Shown here one piece after another: positions 1 through 9,390 of a stretch of DNA of 64,000 nucleotides. Below the pieces are notes generated by a model that searched no databases, was not told the origin of the DNA, and saw only the letters and a program-made list of their open reading frames with translations. Positions within the stretch are counted from its first letter, which is position 1. Every line of letters starts with the position of its first letter. Made by a program: the position numbers and the translations under genes. Origin of the DNA: Paenibacillus sp. JNUCC-31 (GTDB lineage Bacteria > Bacillota > Bacilli > Paenibacillales > Paenibacillaceae); assembly GCF_014844075.1 (NCBI RefSeq), contig NZ_CP062165.1, forward strand, positions 5,022,001-5,086,000, written 5' to 3'.

Positions 1-2
1 TA

Positions 3-1538
3 TCCGGGTTGCAGCAGCTTCAAGCGGCGGCTACGAGTCAGCTTCAGAGCGGTGCAGACCAGTTGAAGGATGGTAGTACAAAGCTCGAAAATGGACTGAA
101 ATCTTCCGTGGACGGCGCAGGCAAGTTGCAAGCAGGGTTGCAGTCGTCCGAGCAGGGCAGCGCGAAACTGTCCGAGGGTCTGCAAAGTGCAGTACAAGGC
201 AGCGGCACATTGGCAACTGGTCTGCAATCGGCAGTAGACGGCAGTAGCAAGGTGGCTGACGGTGCTCAGGGCATTGCTGACGGGTTAAAGCAGCTTGCTG
301 CATCGAACCCGGAACTGGCAGCCAGCGAGGATGTGCAGAAGTTGCTTGCAGCCAGCGCAGCTGTTGCAGACGGAAGCAAGCAGCTGCATGAGAGCGAGCA
401 GAAGCTGGCAGCAGGTGCGGATCAACTGCACCAGGGAAATCAGCAGCTGGCAGCAGGTGCAGCCGAGCTGCACGGAGGGCAGAAGCAGCTTCTGGCGGGT
501 GCGAACCAACTGGTGGATGGTCAGCAGCAGTTGCTGGCGGGCGCCGGACAGCTTAGCCAAGGCGGAGCAAAGCTCTCCGATGGCCTCAAGCAGTTCAGTG
601 GCAAGCTCGGCGAAGCTGCAAGTGGCGGTACGCTGCTCGCAGATGGAGCCAAACAACTGGGCTCGGGAACAACTGCCCTGCAAACGGGTGTAGGCAAGCT
701 TAGCGGTGGCGTGAGTTCACTCACAGACGGTTCCAAGCAACTGGGTGACGGAGCAGGCAAACTGGCTGACGGTCTCACTGAGCTGAAAGATGGATCGAAT
801 GAGCTGGCTACCAAACTGAATGATGCAGCTCAAAAAACATCAGAAGTCAAGAAAACAGACGACGTGGTAAACATGTTCGCAGAACCTGTGAATACGTCAG
901 AGGACACCGCAGAGAATGTGAGCAATTACGGTACAGGGTTGACGCCGTTCTTCCTGTCCATCGGTTTGTTTGTAGGATCACTGATTTCTACGATTGTGTT
1001 GAAAATGCGTGAAACCTCTGTACCGGGTGCAACAGGCTGGAATCGTTTTGTCAGCCGTACACTGGTATTTGGCTCCATGAGCATTTTCCAATCGGTGATC
1101 GTTGCAAGCTTCATGTTATACGGTCTTGGACTGGAGACACACAGCGTTCCGCTGTTCTATCTGTTCACGATCATTACGGGACTGACCTTCATGTTGATTG
1201 TTCAGGCCCTTGTAACTTGGCTTGATCTGCCTGGACGTTATGTCGTCATATTGTTGTTGGTCTTCCAGCTGGCAGCAAGTGCGGGTACCTTCCCGGTAGA
1301 GTTGATTCCATCGTGGCTGCAAGCATTTAGCCCTTGGTTACCAATGACGCACAGCATTATGGGCTTCAAGGCCGTTGTATCGAGTGGCAATTTCGATGTG
1401 ATGTGGCATCAGGCTGGAATTCTGGCCATCTATGCGGGTGTATCTGTGCTGTTAACCTTGGCTTTCTTCCTTTGGAACGGCAGACGTCCCAAAAAAGAAG
1501 CCGAAATGGCCGAATCCGGTCAAGTCGTGACGGCTTAA
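3..1538 (+). CDS. YhgE/Pip-family membrane protein, C-terminal part (cut by window edge)
   Basis: The reading frame is open to the left edge, so the N-terminus and true start lie outside the window. The first 270 or so residues seen are a long run of degenerate xxxLxxG-type heptads (LxxGxxxLxDG), the hallmark of YhgE/Pip proteins. They are followed by a linker and about six hydrophobic segments (roughly residues 310-490) of ABC-2-permease type. In this family the repeats form a large extracytoplasmic coiled region between an N-terminal and a C-terminal membrane part; B. subtilis YhgE and lactococcal Pip (phage infection protein) are members, and ESX/type VII-linked homologues exist. No start-site call is possible. 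A terminator follows about 90 bases after the stop. The repeat-coding DNA is low complexity, which also opens spurious frames on both strands. Function is unknown beyond membrane localisation. Confidence 0.85.
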   Translation, partial: SGLQQLQAAATSQLQSGADQLKDGSTKLENGLKSSVDGAGKLQAGLQSSEQGSAKLSEGLQSAVQGSGTLATGLQSAVDGSSKVADGAQGIADGLKQLAASNPELAASEDVQKLLAASAAVADGSKQLHESEQKLAAGADQLHQGNQQLAAGAAELHGGQKQLLAGANQLVDGQQQLLAGAGQLSQGGAKLSDGLKQFSGKLGEAASGGTLLADGAKQLGSGTTALQTGVGKLSGGVSSLTDGSKQLGDGAGKLADGLTELKDGSNELATKLNDAAQKTSEVKKTDDVVNMFAEPVNTSEDTAENVSNYGTGLTPFFLSIGLFVGSLISTIVLKMRETSVPGATGWNRFVSRTLVFGSMSIFQSVIVASFMLYGLGLETHSVPLFYLFTIITGLTFMLIVQALVTWLDLPGRYVVILLLVFQLAASAGTFPVELIPSWLQAFSPWLPMTHSIMGFKAVVSSGNFDVMWHQAGILAIYAGVSVLLTLAFFLWNGRRPKKEAEMAESGQVVTA

Positions 1539-1627
1539 GCGGAATTGGACCCGGAACAGGACAAAATGTTGAAAATAAACTTTGGACTTAAGTATCAAAA
1601 TTATGCAATATAGTAGTCAAATAGTGC

Positions 1628-1668
1628 AAAGAGTCTGTGACCCAAAAATGGGTTGCAGGCTCTTTTTG
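1628..1668 (+). terminator. Rho-independent terminator after the YhgE/Pip-like gene
   Basis: A stem of about 15 bp with some mismatches (AGAGTCTGTGACCCA against TGGGTTGCAGGCTCT) is followed by five Ts. Confidence 0.85.
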
Positions 1669-1786
1669 TATACAAATGCATAGGGATGCAGAGATTCCCT
1701 TGAACAAGGCATGAAGATTTGACCGGAATATGGATAAACACAGGCCACATATGGAATGATTTTCTTTTGACTGTAATTAAAATCAG

Positions 1787-1814
1787 TTGTACTCTGACAT
1801 AAAATGTGTATAAT
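1787..1814 (+). promoter_or_regulatory. Candidate sigma-A promoter for gltB
   Basis: TTGTAC (1787-1792), a 16-base spacer and TATAAT (1809-1814) would start transcription near 1821 and give a leader of about 385 bases before gltB. Another TATAAT at 1938-1943 has no good -35 and could be an activator-dependent alternative. The 1670-2205 gap holds no gene I can support; it contains short hairpins, for example CTGCC/GGCAG near 2046-2060 and ACAGT/ACTGT near 2080, and may be a regulatory leader. Confidence 0.4.
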
Positions 1815-2205
1815 TATTCGAAAAAGAGATGAATTTAAACGTCATTACACTAAAGCTGTACTGCAAAACATTTCTTATCAGAGGTATTAAAAAGTTTAAA
1901 TTGCGCTGATGTTAGCTCGGTGTTAAAATAATAGAACTATAATCAAAAAACGTCGTTTTATTTCAGCGACCGTGCCAGCGGTTGTATTGTTGTTATACTA
2001 GGCTGTTTGTCGGATTGTCCGATCAGCTCATCTCAATTCATGGTGTCTGCCTCAATGGCAGCGCTCTTAACCGGGACAGTGACAACTGTCGCCCTCGTTC
2101 ATTCAGCAGGCTCTTATCGAAAGGCCAGCTCCTCCCGTTTCATTGTTGCCTGTTGCCTATGTTCTTGATCTTTCCGAAAACTTCATTATAGAAAGGTTGC
2201 GTTCC

Positions 2206-5200
2206 ATGAGACACATCGGATTACCTCCCAAACAGGGTCTGTATGACCCACAGTTCGAAAAAGATGCATGCGGCATGGGTTTTGTTGCCAATATCAAAGG
2301 AGTACCTTCACACGACATTGTAAGTCAGGCACTGACCATGCTCAGTAACATGGAGCACCGCGGAGGACAGGGAAGCGAACCCAATTCCGGTGACGGAGCC
2401 GGTATTCTGATCCAGATTCCACACCGCTATTTTGCACAGGAAGCGGAACGTCTCGGCTTTGCATTGCCAGAACAGGGATTCTATGGTGTGGGGATGCTAT
2501 TCCTTTCCCAGAACCCTGAGATTCGCAGCGCACATGAAGAGAGCCTCAAGAACATCATTGAAGAAGAAGGCCAGACGTTCCTGGGTTTCCGTGATGTACC
2601 TACTTTTGATGAAATGCTGGGACGCTCTGCACTTGCAGCGAAGCCTTATGTACGTCAGGTGTTCATTGGCAGATCGGCGGATATTAAGGATGAATTGGGA
2701 TTTGAACGGAAGCTGTACGTCATTCGCAGACGTGCAGAGTTGGCTATTCGTTATTCGGCGGATGAAGCTGAAGGTGGTTCGTTCTACCTGCCAAGCTTGT
2801 CCTGTCGCAAAATCGTATACAAAGGCATGCTGACAACCGAACAGGTTGGACAGTTCTACCTGGATCTTCAGGAAAATCTCGTCGAATCCGCAATTGCGCT
2901 CGTTCACTCCCGCTTCAGTACGAATACATTCCCGAGCTGGGAACGTGCGCACCCGTATCGTTTCATGATCCACAACGGTGAGATCAATACGATGCGTGGC
3001 AACGTGAACTGGATGCATGCACGCCAGTCGTTGTTCGAGAGTGAATTGTTCGGTAATGATATCTCCAAAGTAAAACCGGTTATCAATCCGGATGGTTCGG
3101 ATACGGCGATGTTTGATAACACACTGGAGTTTCTGTATCTGAGCGGCCGTTCATTGCCACATGTGGCCATGATGATGGTTCCGGAGCCTTGGAGCACAGA
3201 TGAGGGAATGGACCCTGCCAAAAAGGCATTCTACGAATACCACAGCACGATGATGGAACCTTGGGATGGACCGGCAGCGATGGCCTTTACCGACGGTTTG
3301 CAGATCGGTGCAACACTTGACCGTAATGGTCTGCGTCCTGCACGTTATTATGTAACAAAGGACGACCGCATTATTTTGTCCTCCGAGGTTGGGGTGCTTG
3401 ATATCGCGCCAGAAGAAATTCTCTACAAAGACCGCCTGCGTCCAGGACGTATGCTGCTTGTAGATACAGAGCAAGGCCGCATCATTGCTGATGAGGAAGT
3501 AAAAGCACTCATTGCAGCAGAAAATCCATATCAGGATTGGCTCGATGAGCATCTGATGGATCTGAATGAGCTGCCGGACGCACCGGAGCTGCCTGATCCA
3601 AAACATGATAATGTGACCCAGCTTCAACTGGCCTATGGATATACATTTGAAGAATTACGCAAAGTGTTGGAGCCGATGGCTTCAACAGGAATGGAAGCTA
3701 CGGGTTCCATGGGTTATGATGCACCGCTGGCGGTACTGTCGGATCGTCCGCAGCGGTTGTATAACTACTTCAAGCAAATGTTTGCCCAAGTCACCAACCC
3801 GCCGATTGATGCGATTCGTGAAGAGATTGTCACGTCAACGGCAACAACGATTGGACCTGAGCGGAACTTGCTGAACCCTGAACCCGAGAGCTGTCGCCAG
3901 ATTCGTCTGGATACACCGGTATTGTCGAATGAGGACTTCGCGAAGATTCGCCACGTTCGTCGTCCGGGCTTCCGTTCGATGACAATCCCGATCTTCTTTA
4001 CAGCCAAAGAAGGCGCAGAAGGACTTCGCAAAGCGATGGAACTGCTCTTCGAAGCTGCGGATCGTGTCATTGACAAAGGTCATAACATTCTGATCCTATC
4101 CGACCGTGGTGTGGATGCCGAGAATGCGGCTATTCCAGCATTGCTGGCAGTAGCAGGTTTGCATCATCATCTGATTCGTAAAGGAACCAGAACCAAAGTC
4201 AGCATTTTGCTGGAATCGGCAGAGCCGCGTGATATTCATCATTATGCTTTGTTGCTTGGTTACGGCGTAAGTGCCGTGAATCCTTATCTGGCGTTTGAAA
4301 CGCTGGATGACATGATTCAGCAGGGACTGCTGCGTGGCATCTCGCATGAAAAAGCTGTCAAAAACTATATCAAAGCCGCTACCAAGGGCGTTATTAAAAT
4401 ATTGTCCAAAATGGGAATTTCGACGATTCAATCCTATCGTGGAGCTCAAATCTTTGAAGCCGTAGGTCTGAAATCGGACTTCGTTGACCGTTACTTCACC
4501 TGGACGCCTTCCCGAATTGGCGGGATTGGACTGGAAGAAGTGGCAGCGGAAGCGTTGACCCATCATAACCGTGCCTTTACGGACAAAGACGGCAATGACA
4601 AAGTGCTGGACTCCGGCGGTGAATACCAATGGCGTAACGACGGAGAGGAGCATCTGTTCAATCCGCAAACGATCCATACACTGCAACATGCAGTACGTAC
4701 CGGGGATTACAAACTGTATAAAAAGTATTCCAAACTTGTGCAAGGCGAAAATGATCAGTTGCTGACCATTCGTTCCATGCTGAAGTTGAAACCGGTCGGT
4801 CCTGCAATTCCATTGGATGAAGTTGAATCTGTGGAAGACATCATGCGCCGTTTCAAAACAGGGGCAATGTCCTTCGGTTCGATTAGCAAAGAGGCACACG
4901 AAGATCTCGCTATCGCCATGAACCGTGTTGGTGGTAAATCCAATACAGGTGAAGGCGGTGAAGATCCGGCTCGCTTCATTAAAGACAGCAACGGTGATTC
5001 TCGCCGCAGTGCGATCAAACAGGTGGCATCCGGTCGTTTCGGAGTTACGTCCAACTATCTGGTCAATGCCGACGAGATTCAAATCAAGATGGCACAGGGA
5101 GCGAAACCGGGTGAAGGTGGACAGCTGCCAGGACGTAAAGTGTATCCTTGGGTCGCTGAAGTTCGTGGGTCTACACCAGGTGTTGGTCTGATTTCTCCAC

Positions 5201-6804
5201 CGCCGCATCACGATATCTACTCGATTGAAGATCTGGCAGAATTGATCTATGACTTGAAAAATGCCAATCCTCGTGCAGAGATCAATGTAAAACTCGTGTC
5301 AGAAGTCGGTGTGGGTACAATCGCTGCAGGTGTTGCCAAAGGACGTGCTGACATTATTCTTGTCAGTGGTTATGACGGAGGTACGGGTGCATCTCCGCAA
5401 GGTTCGATTCGTCATGCGGGAATGCCTTGGGAGCTGGGCCTTGCAGAGACACATCAAACACTGATGCTGAACAATCTGCGTGACCGTGTCGTATTGGAAA
5501 CGGACGGAAAAATGCTTAACGGTCGTGACCTGGCCATTGCAGCACTGCTTGGAGCCGAAGAGTATGGTTTCTCTACAGCTCCACTCGTTGCACTTGGCTG
5601 TATCATGATGCGTGTTTGCCAAATGGATACATGTCCAGTCGGGGTAGCGACACAAAATCCGGAGCTGCGTAAAAATTACACAGGTGATCCAGCTCATGTC
5701 GTCAACTTCATGCGTTTTGTTGCGGAAGATGTTCGCGAAATTATGGCTGATCTTGGTTTCCGTACCATCCAGGAGATGGTAGGCCGTACAGATTGCCTTG
5801 AAACCGTGGAAGCTGTCGATCATTGGAAGAAAAAAGGTGTAGATCTGTCTGTCCTGCTGCATGTGCCTGAAATGCCGGAAGGCTCTGCACGTTACCGTAC
5901 ACAGCATCAGAACCACCAGTTGGAAGAAACGTTGGATATGCAAAAGTTGCTGCCATTGGCACAGCCAGCGCTCGAATCCGGTCAGCCGGTAGAAGCAGTA
6001 CTTCCAATTACAAACGTTAACCGTGCGGTAGGTACCATCTTGGGCAGTGAGATCACTCGCAAATATGGCCTCGCAGGATTGCCGGAAGATACGATTCAAT
6101 TCAAATTTGTCGGCTCTGCCGGACAAAGCTTTGGGGCCTTTGTACCTAAAGGCATGACCTTGACCGTTGAAGGGGACTCCAATGACTACGTGGGTAAAGG
6201 ATTGTCCGGAGGTAAACTGATTGTGATGCCTTCACCAAAAGCAACATTTGATGCAGAGGATAACATCATCATTGGTAACACTGCTCTGTATGGAGCAACA
6301 AGTGGTGAAGCCTACATTCGCGGAATCGCAGGTGAGCGGTTCGCCGTGCGGAACTCGGGGGCCAAAGTGGTTGTCGAGGGTGTGGGTGACCATGGTTGTG
6401 AATACATGACGGGCGGACGTGTCGTCGTTCTGGGGGATACAGGTCGTAACTTTGCAGCCGGGATGTCTGGAGGGATTGCTTACGTTTATGATCCGGAAGG
6501 TACATTCCTGAAACGTTGTAACCTGGAAATGGTACTTTTGGAGCGTATCGAAGATGTGTCCGAAAGTGCAGATCTAAGGGGCATGATCCAGCGCCACGTT
6601 GCCAATACAGGCAGTGCGGCTGGTCAGCGCATTCTGGATAACTGGCAGCAATCGGTTGATCAATTCGTTCGGGTTATACCGAAGGACTTCAAACGGATGA
6701 CTGAGCAGATTGAACGGATTCAGGCGACGGGACTGACCGGAGAGGCGGCCCTGCTGGCTGCCTTTGAAGCCAACATGCGTGAACTCGCACGTGCTGGTGG
6801 TTAA
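2206..6804 (+). CDS. gltB: Glutamate synthase (NADPH/ferredoxin type) large subunit
   Basis: Transfers the amide nitrogen of glutamine to 2-oxoglutarate to give two glutamates (GOGAT). The ATG at 2206 is preferred over upstream codons in frame because GAAAGG stands before it and the N-terminus then matches the family: a 21-residue propeptide followed by Cys22 (DACGMGF), the amidotransferase nucleophile. At 1532 residues it has full family length. Order: class II glutaminase domain (about 22-430), central domain, FMN/glutamate synthase domain (about 830-1200, with the GTGASP and GMPWELGL segments), then the C-terminal beta-helix (about 1260-1500). The 3Fe-4S cysteines are C1132, C1138 and C1143 (C-x5-C-x4-C). 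The usual partner gltD is not next to it: a terminator follows and the next genes are unrelated. B. subtilis calls this subunit GltA. No gltC-type LysR regulator is adjacent, so regulation is unclear. Confidence 0.97.
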   Translation: MRHIGLPPKQGLYDPQFEKDACGMGFVANIKGVPSHDIVSQALTMLSNMEHRGGQGSEPNSGDGAGILIQIPHRYFAQEAERLGFALPEQGFYGVGMLFLSQNPEIRSAHEESLKNIIEEEGQTFLGFRDVPTFDEMLGRSALAAKPYVRQVFIGRSADIKDELGFERKLYVIRRRAELAIRYSADEAEGGSFYLPSLSCRKIVYKGMLTTEQVGQFYLDLQENLVESAIALVHSRFSTNTFPSWERAHPYRFMIHNGEINTMRGNVNWMHARQSLFESELFGNDISKVKPVINPDGSDTAMFDNTLEFLYLSGRSLPHVAMMMVPEPWSTDEGMDPAKKAFYEYHSTMMEPWDGPAAMAFTDGLQIGATLDRNGLRPARYYVTKDDRIILSSEVGVLDIAPEEILYKDRLRPGRMLLVDTEQGRIIADEEVKALIAAENPYQDWLDEHLMDLNELPDAPELPDPKHDNVTQLQLAYGYTFEELRKVLEPMASTGMEATGSMGYDAPLAVLSDRPQRLYNYFKQMFAQVTNPPIDAIREEIVTSTATTIGPERNLLNPEPESCRQIRLDTPVLSNEDFAKIRHVRRPGFRSMTIPIFFTAKEGAEGLRKAMELLFEAADRVIDKGHNILILSDRGVDAENAAIPALLAVAGLHHHLIRKGTRTKVSILLESAEPRDIHHYALLLGYGVSAVNPYLAFETLDDMIQQGLLRGISHEKAVKNYIKAATKGVIKILSKMGISTIQSYRGAQIFEAVGLKSDFVDRYFTWTPSRIGGIGLEEVAAEALTHHNRAFTDKDGNDKVLDSGGEYQWRNDGEEHLFNPQTIHTLQHAVRTGDYKLYKKYSKLVQGENDQLLTIRSMLKLKPVGPAIPLDEVESVEDIMRRFKTGAMSFGSISKEAHEDLAIAMNRVGGKSNTGEGGEDPARFIKDSNGDSRRSAIKQVASGRFGVTSNYLVNADEIQIKMAQGAKPGEGGQLPGRKVYPWVAEVRGSTPGVGLISPPPHHDIYSIEDLAELIYDLKNANPRAEINVKLVSEVGVGTIAAGVAKGRADIILVSGYDGGTGASPQGSIRHAGMPWELGLAETHQTLMLNNLRDRVVLETDGKMLNGRDLAIAALLGAEEYGFSTAPLVALGCIMMRVCQMDTCPVGVATQNPELRKNYTGDPAHVVNFMRFVAEDVREIMADLGFRTIQEMVGRTDCLETVEAVDHWKKKGVDLSVLLHVPEMPEGSARYRTQHQNHQLEETLDMQKLLPLAQPALESGQPVEAVLPITNVNRAVGTILGSEITRKYGLAGLPEDTIQFKFVGSAGQSFGAFVPKGMTLTVEGDSNDYVGKGLSGGKLIVMPSPKATFDAEDNIIIGNTALYGATSGEAYIRGIAGERFAVRNSGAKVVVEGVGDHGCEYMTGGRVVVLGDTGRNFAAGMSGGIAYVYDPEGTFLKRCNLEMVLLERIEDVSESADLRGMIQRHVANTGSAAGQRILDNWQQSVDQFVRVIPKDFKRMTEQIERIQATGLTGEAALLAAFEANMRELARAGG

Positions 6805-6849
6805 ATCACCACCCCTGTTCGAATGCATGAACAGGTTGTCTTAAGAATT

Positions 6850-6908
6850 AAGGAGCTTTATGGCTGCCAAACCGGCGCCGTAGAGCTCCTATTTTGTTTT
6901 CGACAAAA
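6850..6908 (+). terminator. Terminator after gltB
   Basis: AGGAGCT (6851-6857) pairs with AGCTCCT (6893-6900) around a GC-rich loop that can pair further; a T-rich stretch follows. This closes gltB as a single-gene unit. Confidence 0.7.
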
Positions 6909-7027
6909 TTAGAACCCATACAAAAAACGCTATCGCCATGAGACGACAACATTGAGGAAGTTTCTCAAGTATAATAAGGCTAGTTTTGGAGTGCAGGGAA
7001 AGTATAAAGATAAGAGAGGTTAGCGGA

Positions 7028-7180
7028 ATGAATATGAAGCATCCCAGGGGCGATCGTAAGCCGACAGGTAAATCAGTCGAAGCAACTCAGATGGACATCA
7101 TGAAAGTTTTACTGCAATGCGGAATCGACCCGGAGCGTTGGAACCATTTCGTTTCCTCCGACAATAACAAGCGCCCTTGA
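7028..7180 (+). CDS. Small hypothetical protein, 50 aa
   Basis: The ATG at 7028 has an AGAGAGG ribosome site about eight bases upstream; the frame is open further up but with no better start. The product is short, polar and basic at its N-terminus, with one helix-like segment (about residues 19-34, containing a single Cys) and a basic tail. I do not recognise a domain. It stands alone between gltB and the convergent XRE regulator gene, whose terminator lies just downstream. A TATAAT at 6970-6975 could be its -10, but no good -35 is visible. The strong ribosome site argues for a real gene; the short length and absent family keep confidence moderate. Confidence 0.5.
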   Translation: MNMKHPRGDRKPTGKSVEATQMDIMKVLLQCGIDPERWNHFVSSDNNKRP

Positions 7181-7221
7181 CAACCATCGACAACGAGAGA
7201 ATGGAGGGAAATGAAGACAGT

Positions 7222-7265
7222 AAAAAAGCCCAGCAACCGGAAAGTAAACTTCTCGGACTGGGTCT
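7222..7265 (-). terminator. Terminator of the XRE regulator gene (minus strand)
   Basis: Read on the minus strand, ACCCAGTCCG pairs with CGGTTGCTGGG and is followed by six Ts. It lies just past the stop of the regulator gene at 7277. Confidence 0.75.
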
Positions 7266-7276
7266 TCTTTACGAAA

Positions 7277-7645
7277 TTAATCCATACTGCGTTCCATCCG
7301 GACAAAAGCAATGAAACGACGAGCCTCTTCTTCGGTCAAGGGTTTACCATCAATCATCAGGCCGAAGCGTTCCAGCACTTCCTTATCCGATAATTCAAGG
7401 GAGTCGACAAATTCCCGAACATCCTCATCCATGACGACATCACTTTGTTTGGTACGACCAATGAGATAATCAATGGATACGCCAAAAATGTCAGCAAGCC
7501 TCGTTAACACTTCGAAATCCGGTTTACGTCGGTTCTTCTCGTAGTGGGAGAGAGCAGCTCTTGTAATATGAATGGAGCTCGCAAGTTCTTCTTGAGTAAG
7601 TCCCCGCTGTTCCCTTAATTCAGCAATGCGATTTCCGTAGCTCAT
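7277..7645 (-). CDS. XRE-family transcriptional repressor
   Basis: A 122-residue DNA-binding protein. Residues about 7-62 form a Cro/C1-type helix-turn-helix (LREQRGLTQEELA, then a recognition helix with ITRAALSHYE, then GVSIDYLIG). The C-terminal half (about 70-122) is acidic and helical and probably dimerises. The start is the ATG at 7645, with GGGGGAAA upstream on the minus strand. It is transcribed away from the exopolysaccharide operon, whose promoter lies 176 bases beyond its start. The recognition helix (RAxxSHYE) is like that of the PBSX repressor Xre of B. subtilis, which as I recall binds GATAC-N5-GTATC dyads; two such dyads lie in the neighbouring operon promoter and one more at 27992. 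I therefore infer a repressor of both units, playing the part SinR plays for eps in B. subtilis. The inference rests on motif and position only. Confidence 0.9.
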   Translation of the reverse strand: MSYGNRIAELREQRGLTQEELASSIHITRAALSHYEKNRRKPDFEVLTRLADIFGVSIDYLIGRTKQSDVVMDEDVREFVDSLELSDKEVLERFGLMIDGKPLTEEEARRFIAFVRMERSMD

Positions 7646-7820
7646 AAGCTATTTCCCCCTGAACGCCATCAAATATATATTGAAACAATCCTGAGCCAAG
7701 TTTTTGATCAGGGCAGCTTTCCTGCATAATTGTAAAGCCTTAGAAGTACGAGTTGTATATAGGTCTGTCTAAGGACATCTCATATTGTCGTAAATCAAAA
7801 GAACCATGTCCAAATACCGC

Positions 7821-7849
7821 TTGACATGATACGTATTGTATCGTAAATT
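7821..7849 (+). promoter_or_regulatory. Sigma-A promoter of the exopolysaccharide operon
   Basis: TTGACA (7821-7826), a 17-base spacer, TAAATT (7844-7849). The spacer is almost exactly filled by a GATAC-N5-GTATC dyad, so a bound repressor would block RNA polymerase. No other gene lies in the 7646-7977 gap. Confidence 0.8.
7828..7842. promoter_or_regulatory. Operator O1, GATAC-GTATT-GTATC dyad
   Basis: A perfect 5+5 inverted repeat inside the -35/-10 spacer. Likely bound by the adjacent XRE repressor (inference). Confidence 0.6.
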
Positions 7850-7860
7850 GGACGTATGGA

Positions 7861-7875
7861 GTTACAAAATGTATC
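7861..7875. promoter_or_regulatory. Operator O2, GTTAC-AAAAT-GTATC dyad
   Basis: An imperfect copy of the dyad (one mismatch in the left half) just downstream of the expected transcription start. Its centre is 33 bases from that of O1, about three helical turns, which would put both repressors on the same DNA face. Confidence 0.5.
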
Positions 7876-7977
7876 ATTTGGATATTTTAAGTATGAACAA
7901 GTTACCTGATCCATATACCTGTGAGAAGGAATAGAGGTAACTCTTGCAAGTTAATCCATTCTAAAAGGAATGAAGCC

Positions 7978-8412
7978 ATGAATTCAATGATCCAGGAATG
8001 GGCTGATCTGAAATTAAATGTCCATATGTACATTCAGGAGTTTCATGGCCAATTGGTAGACCGCAAAAGACGCCCTGTGCTGTTACTTGGGATGGACACA
8101 CGAGCGATCACCTTCCTGAGCGACCTGAATCTGCCGATCTCATCAGAGATGCTGATTGGTTTGGATGTAGAAGATAGTCATGTATGTGTACGACTCCACG
8201 CAAGGTTGCAATGGAAACAGCCTTTCGGTGAGCTCACATTGTATCATTCAAGCTTGCATATTCAGCAAGAGCAGACACTATATATAACTGGACAGTTAAA
8301 TGCAATGATTCGTGAAGTTCAGTTTCCGACGGTTTCCCGTTTTCAGTATGAGAAGGCATCGGAACAACCTGCCTTGCAAGAAAGCTATCATTATATTGAT
8401 TTTATCATATGA
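7978..8412 (+). CDS. Hypothetical protein, first gene of the exopolysaccharide operon
   Basis: 144 residues from the ATG at 7978 (AAAAGGAA upstream); a GTG at 7921 would add 19 residues without a clear ribosome site. There is no signal peptide or membrane segment. The sequence alternates short beta-like stretches and could be a small beta-rich domain, but I cannot assign a family; a PilZ-like fold is one thought without motif support. It is the promoter-proximal gene of the cluster and is separated from the phosphatase gene by about 150 bases that contain an inverted repeat TAACGC/GCGTTA (8453-8483). Its position suggests a regulatory or assembly role in polysaccharide production, but the sequence alone does not show one. 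Confidence 0.7.
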   Translation: MNSMIQEWADLKLNVHMYIQEFHGQLVDRKRRPVLLLGMDTRAITFLSDLNLPISSEMLIGLDVEDSHVCVRLHARLQWKQPFGELTLYHSSLHIQQEQTLYITGQLNAMIREVQFPTVSRFQYEKASEQPALQESYHYIDFII

Positions 8413-8564
8413 GTTGAACACATTCTAAACATATTCTGAACAAGCATGTACTTAACGCCATTTTACTATATTTCATAGCGTTATGCATTAGTTCTTTAAC
8501 ACCAAAAGCAATTTGCGCAATGAATACAGGGGCGAGGGGGATCATACATTGAGGAAGTTTGGAT

Positions 8565-9341
8565 ATGGTTGAAATGCACTGCCACATTTTATCCGGTCTG
8601 GATGATGGCCCTGTTCATATGGAACAGTCCATTGCGATGGCTGAGAAGGCGGCAGCCTCAGGAATTACCTCGATCATTGCTACTCCGCATCACCTGAACG
8701 GGCAGTACAACAATCAACCCAACGTGGTTAATCAGGCAGTGGATCTGCTTCGAGCAGAACTTCGCAAAAGCAACATTCGCTTGGAGATCCGCCCCGGACA
8801 GGAGATCAGGGTGCATGATAACCTGATTGGAGACTTATATGCAGGAAAATGCTGCACACTCGCCGGGAGTCGTTATATGTTGCTGGAATTGCCCTTTGGC
8901 CATATTCCCTCGCAGTTCCCCGGGATACTCCATGAACTTAGAATAGCGGGTATCATTCCAATCATCGCTCATCCCGAACGCAATCGTCTAATTCAAAATA
9001 ATCCTGATTTGTTGGTTGAATATCTTGGGCAAGGTGCTCTATGTCAAATTACGGCCCAATCAGTCCTAGGACTTTTCGGACGAAAAGTTCAGAGATGGTG
9101 TTTTCATTTTTGCAAAGAAAACGGATTTCATTTCATTTCATCAGATGCTCACAATATGGAAGAGCGGACGTTTACAATGAAAGCCGCGTATCACCTGCTT
9201 GAACGCCGATTTGGAAATCAACTGGTTCAAAACTTGCAAAATAATGCGCGCTCGGTATGGAATAACCAAATCGTAAAGCTTGAAGTGCCCGTGATTAAGA
9301 AACGCAGCGTATTATTCTGGAAACGGGCTAAACATGTATAG
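8565..9341 (+). CDS. PHP-type tyrosine-protein phosphatase (YwqE/CpsB family)
   Basis: A manganese-dependent protein-tyrosine phosphatase that dephosphorylates the BY-kinase of polysaccharide operons. 258 residues from the ATG at 8565; GAGGAAG lies seven bases before it, so the in-frame TTG at 8559 is less likely. Metal-binding PHP motifs are visible: His5-x-His7 at the extreme N-terminus, TPHH (His42/His43), a GQE segment near residue 88, IIAHPERN in the middle and SSDAH near the C-terminus. Length and motif order match YwqE and CpsB. It lies directly upstream of the Wzz and kinase genes, forming the usual control trio for chain length and export. Confidence 0.93.
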   Translation: MVEMHCHILSGLDDGPVHMEQSIAMAEKAAASGITSIIATPHHLNGQYNNQPNVVNQAVDLLRAELRKSNIRLEIRPGQEIRVHDNLIGDLYAGKCCTLAGSRYMLLELPFGHIPSQFPGILHELRIAGIIPIIAHPERNRLIQNNPDLLVEYLGQGALCQITAQSVLGLFGRKVQRWCFHFCKENGFHFISSDAHNMEERTFTMKAAYHLLERRFGNQLVQNLQNNARSVWNNQIVKLEVPVIKKRSVLFWKRAKHV

Positions 9342-9390
9342 AAGACACGTTCTTCATCATGATTGCTGACTTGAATGGGAGGAATACGAG

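Noticed and set aside
1820..2205. Known riboswitch in the gltB leader
   Set aside because: I looked for T-box, SAM, glycine and lysine riboswitch landmarks and found none; only short generic hairpins are present.
4096..5211. 371-residue minus-strand frame inside gltB
   Set aside because: Antisense to the catalytic core of gltB; composition rich in His, Cys and Phe as expected for a shadow, no start signal.
7211..7393. 60-residue plus-strand frame with a good GGAGGG site before its ATG
   Set aside because: It runs straight through the terminator and the coding end of the XRE gene on the other strand, and the product has no plausible composition. The ribosome-site match is probably chance.
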